From: Parabacteroides sp. Marseille-P3160
GTDB lineage: Bacteria > Bacteroidota > Bacteroidia > Bacteroidales > Tannerellaceae
Assembly (NCBI RefSeq): GCF_900162725.1
Contig: NZ_LT799418.1
Coordinates: forward strand, 2,148,740-2,212,739
DNA: 64,000 nucleotides
Direction: 5' to 3'
Part shown: positions 61,890-64,000 of the stretch, piece after piece
Layout: each line of letters opens with the position of its first letter
Position numbering within the stretch: the stretch's first letter is position 1
Position numbers and translations under genes: made by a program
Notes under the pieces: generated by a model
Told to the model about the DNA's origin: nothing
What the model saw: the letters and a program-made list of their open reading frames with translations, nothing else
The model's database searches: none

Positions 61890-63599
61890 TTATAGAAACA
61901 ATGTTTTGCCTTCTTGCTTCTCATTCCAATGTTTTTCGTTTTTAAATCCAAGTCCTTTTTTGTACTGTTCATCAAAAATGTTAGCTAAATCAGGCATTGT
62001 TACTATTTTGTCATTTTTCTCGATAACCTTATCATTGATTTTACCTGAAATAAACCCACCACAAATCTCTAATTCATCGGAGCAAATCAATTTACCATGA
62101 AGTTCTTCTCTCATTATAAGATAATTAATGAAAGACATTGGATCTTTTTTCTTTGCAATTAGCATTAAAAGAAATGTTTCAAGGTCATCTAATTTTACAG
62201 CCCATGGATAAGCACTACATTCCTTGTCAACCGGTAATAGAGTGGATAAATCATTTTGAATCTGACCGAATGATTTAAGATTTACAATAATTGAAAAATC
62301 GTTATTTTCATATTTTTGAGTATCAATTTCCTTTATTAGATTACCGTCTTTATCACATATTTTTAAGGGTTCTTGATTTACAAATTTTTCTTCAACTCTT
62401 TTTGTTTGTGTGTAGGCATATTCGATACAACCCTTAAAATCATCTTTGATTCTAACAAAGGCTTTGTCAGGATCACGAAGTGGCTCTCTCAATTTGTATC
62501 CTTTTGCTTCAATTATAAATGCATATTCTTTCCATAAAATAAGAATATCTTGTTCACATCCATCTACATAATAACCCGTATAAACCTCACAATCTTTAAA
62601 GAAAAGTTTAAATAAATCAACTATTTTCGTTTCCAACAGTTTCCCTTTTCTGTCAATATATGCTGTTTTAGACTTTTCTTCTTTACTACATATTGATTCT
62701 AATAAGTATTCAATAGAATGTATTACTTGTTTTATTTCAAAGACTTGAAACATATTCTCATCTAAAGAAATAATAGGTCTTTCGTACAAAGGATTTCCTG
62801 GCTTAGTGGAAGTATAATATAAATAATCCGTTTCGTCTCTTTTACATGACAACAAAGACAATACTTTATTCACTTGGTCTATCGTTAAATTATCAGAAAC
62901 CAGTTCCTCTGCATAAAATCTATTCATAATTCCATGATCCGCAACAGAGATATATAAAGCTTCTTTTTCTTTACCGATATTTCTGATTTCTTCGGGAACT
63001 TCTTCAGGAATTGCCATCTTCAATTTTGTATATTTATCCCAATCTTTTCTTAAAGGGGCAGAACCTAAAGAATGGCTTTCGAAATTTTTTTGAACTAATT
63101 TGTCTAAATTATCATAGAAAGTAAGGAAATCATCGGTTGTTAAGCCAGTTTCTTTTTGTATTGTAGCATCTAAATGGGAAAATAAATCTTTTATCCAATT
63201 TATAGTTTGTTCTTCATAATTCAGCGGCCCCTGATTAAAATAAGAAAGGAAAGAAGGCATTGCAACACTTCTAACTTTCTTCCATTCCTCATCAATTACT
63301 TCGTCTGGCTCAGGAAAAAACAATTTACTGTACTCATTTTCAATATCATTGAGCAGATCAACAAACTTATCCCATTCCTCCTCCGTATATTGAGTTTTGA
63401 TCTTTTGCGGCAAAGACGTAATATGGAGTCCAGCCAAAAAATATAATTGACGTAAGGGAGAAGATAAGTTCCCTAATTGATCTTGTGCCATACCATTTGC
63501 TATAAAACTCATTAATTGGCACAGATTTCCTAAGAACCAGTCTGTCGGATAAGCTGACACAAGATTCTTTAATTCTTTTGATTTTGTTTCTAAACTCAT
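61890..63599 (-). CDS. Large PD-(D/E)XK nuclease-like protein
   Basis: 569 residues from the ATG at 63599; the ATG at 63626 lies before the -7 box and is rejected. A nuclease core is seen in the C-terminal half: KLLETKIVDLFKLFFKDCEV, GCEQDILILWKEYAFIIEAK, then GYKLREP, i.e. E, D and ExK around residues 325-365. The N-terminal 300 residues are helical and not recognised. It is preceded by the same terminator-promoter cassette as the AbiC-like gene and followed by the DUF4365 gene. Probably a defence protein of undescribed type. Confidence 0.65.
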   Translation of the reverse strand: MSLETKSKELKNLVSAYPTDWFLGNLCQLMSFIANGMAQDQLGNLSSPLRQLYFLAGLHITSLPQKIKTQYTEEEWDKFVDLLNDIENEYSKLFFPEPDEVIDEEWKKVRSVAMPSFLSYFNQGPLNYEEQTINWIKDLFSHLDATIQKETGLTTDDFLTFYDNLDKLVQKNFESHSLGSAPLRKDWDKYTKLKMAIPEEVPEEIRNIGKEKEALYISVADHGIMNRFYAEELVSDNLTIDQVNKVLSLLSCKRDETDYLYYTSTKPGNPLYERPIISLDENMFQVFEIKQVIHSIEYLLESICSKEEKSKTAYIDRKGKLLETKIVDLFKLFFKDCEVYTGYYVDGCEQDILILWKEYAFIIEAKGYKLREPLRDPDKAFVRIKDDFKGCIEYAYTQTKRVEEKFVNQEPLKICDKDGNLIKEIDTQKYENNDFSIIVNLKSFGQIQNDLSTLLPVDKECSAYPWAVKLDDLETFLLMLIAKKKDPMSFINYLIMREELHGKLICSDELEICGGFISGKINDKVIEKNDKIVTMPDLANIFDEQYKKGLGFKNEKHWNEKQEGKTLFL

Positions 63600-63610
63600 A
63601 ATTATATTTT

Positions 63611-63670
63611 TCACAAAAATACTCATAAAAAAACACCTGACGAAACTGTTTGTCAGATGTTTTTCAACAA
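63611..63670 (-). promoter_or_regulatory. Terminator-promoter cassette, copy 2
   Basis: On the minus strand: TTGTTGAAAAACATCTGACA, a hairpin closing with TCAGGTGTTT and a T run, then ATGAG and the -7 box TATTTTTG (63621-63614), 14 bp before the ATG at 63599. It is collinear with 36741-36800. The hairpin also ends the PH-domain gene. Confidence 0.75.
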
Positions 63671-63700
63671 CTTACCCAAAGTTGTTTGTTCGTGTTTTGT

Positions 63701-64000
63701 TTACCCTATCTGTGTGTTTATCTCCCGCCGGAGAGCAAGCGGATTGGCTATAAACGGATATGAGCTTGTTACGCCTCCCGTTGTAACGGTTATTGTGCCG
63801 AAGCCGAATATTCTGCCTAAAATGCTTTGTTTTATGTGCAATCCCTCACATTTTGCCAATACCAAATCGACCGCACGGCGGCTGATTACGCCTGTTTTAA
63901 GCACTACCCGCTTATTGGTAACGGCATAAGCTGAGCCTATTTTTACAAGTAGCCTTTGCACGAGCGACACAACCCCGAAAAATAAAATCAACAGACCCGC
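63701..64000 (-). CDS. Bacterial PH-domain (bPH2) membrane protein, partial
   Basis: The minus strand is open from the right edge for 99 codons to a stop at 63701-63703; the start lies beyond the window. After a hydrophobic segment (AGLLILFFGVVSLVQRLL) comes the bPH2 pattern: AYAVTNKRVVLKTGVISRRA, then VDLVLAKCEGLHIKQSILGR and IFGFGTITVTTGG. Such proteins (YdbS/YdbT-like) are membrane-anchored with unknown function. It may be part of the second mobile element or the chromosome. Confidence 0.8.
   Translation of the reverse strand, partial: AGLLILFFGVVSLVQRLLVKIGSAYAVTNKRVVLKTGVISRRAVDLVLAKCEGLHIKQSILGRIFGFGTITVTTGGVTSSYPFIANPLALRREINTQIG

Overview
The window looks like a large integrative conjugative element (ICE) from a Bacteroidales bacterium (Bacteroides, Parabacteroides or a close relative). 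The reasons are a CTnDOT-type transfer operon (TraA to TraQ), a MobA/MobB/MobC relaxation module, two RteC-family regulators, DUF3873/DUF3945/DUF4099 accessory proteins, AT-rich DNA, and promoters of the Bacteroidetes type (TAnnTTTG at -7) instead of Shine-Dalgarno-driven starts. There are no tRNA, rRNA or CRISPR features, and no intact insertion sequence.

Layout. 1-0.9 kb: the start of an ECF sigma-factor gene and a gene-free junction with terminators and near-identical 21-bp repeats. 0.9-9.3 kb: a drug-response block with an HxlR regulator divergent from a short UvrA-like ABC ATPase, RteC copy 1, a DHFR-like gene behind a terminator-bearing structured leader, an ABC-F protein behind a folded leader, a Cfr-like rRNA methylase and RteC copy 2. 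9.5-12.2 kb: two small HTH proteins around a Toprim/RecA-like primase-helicase. 12.2-21.2 kb: cargo and defence, with a lone nuclease, a DUF4099-DUF3945 gene split at an A8 run, a winged-helix nuclease, and an XRE-GajA-GajB (Gabija-like) operon. 21.3-25.1 kb: MobC-MobB-MobA and a probable oriT. 25.7-36.7 kb: the tra operon. 36.8-39.9 kb: an AbiC-like membrane protein, DUF3873, a small membrane protein, ArdA and a RadC-like JAB protein. 40.4-53.0 kb: nine co-directional genes forming a Lamassu/ABC-3C hydrolase-protease system directly followed by a complete Wadjet (JetABCD) set. 53.0-56.7 kb: an ORF6N protein, the C-terminal remnant of one integrase, and two intact tandem tyrosine recombinases. 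56.7-60.7 kb: two HTH proteins and a ParB-like operon. 60.8-64 kb: a two-gene nuclease module and the end of a PH-domain gene.

How it fits together. The tra, mob, primase and RteC genes form the transfer machine. Defence cargo sits at the seams: between the DUF4099 gene and mobC, between traQ and the DUF3873/ardA group, and between the RadC-like gene and the integrase end. The two largest defence operons begin with nearly identical XRE regulators that share the same promoter sequence. The AbiC-like gene and the 569-aa nuclease gene, 27 kb apart, share a 60-bp terminator-promoter cassette. The integrase remnant followed by two intact integrases suggests that a second element has landed in, or recombined with, the right end of the first.

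The most striking region is the Lamassu-Wadjet cluster. Both families are known for acting on plasmids or phage, here they probably form one transcription unit, and they are carried by an element that itself passes through a circular DNA form. All family assignments come from reading motifs and gene order by eye; no database search was possible.
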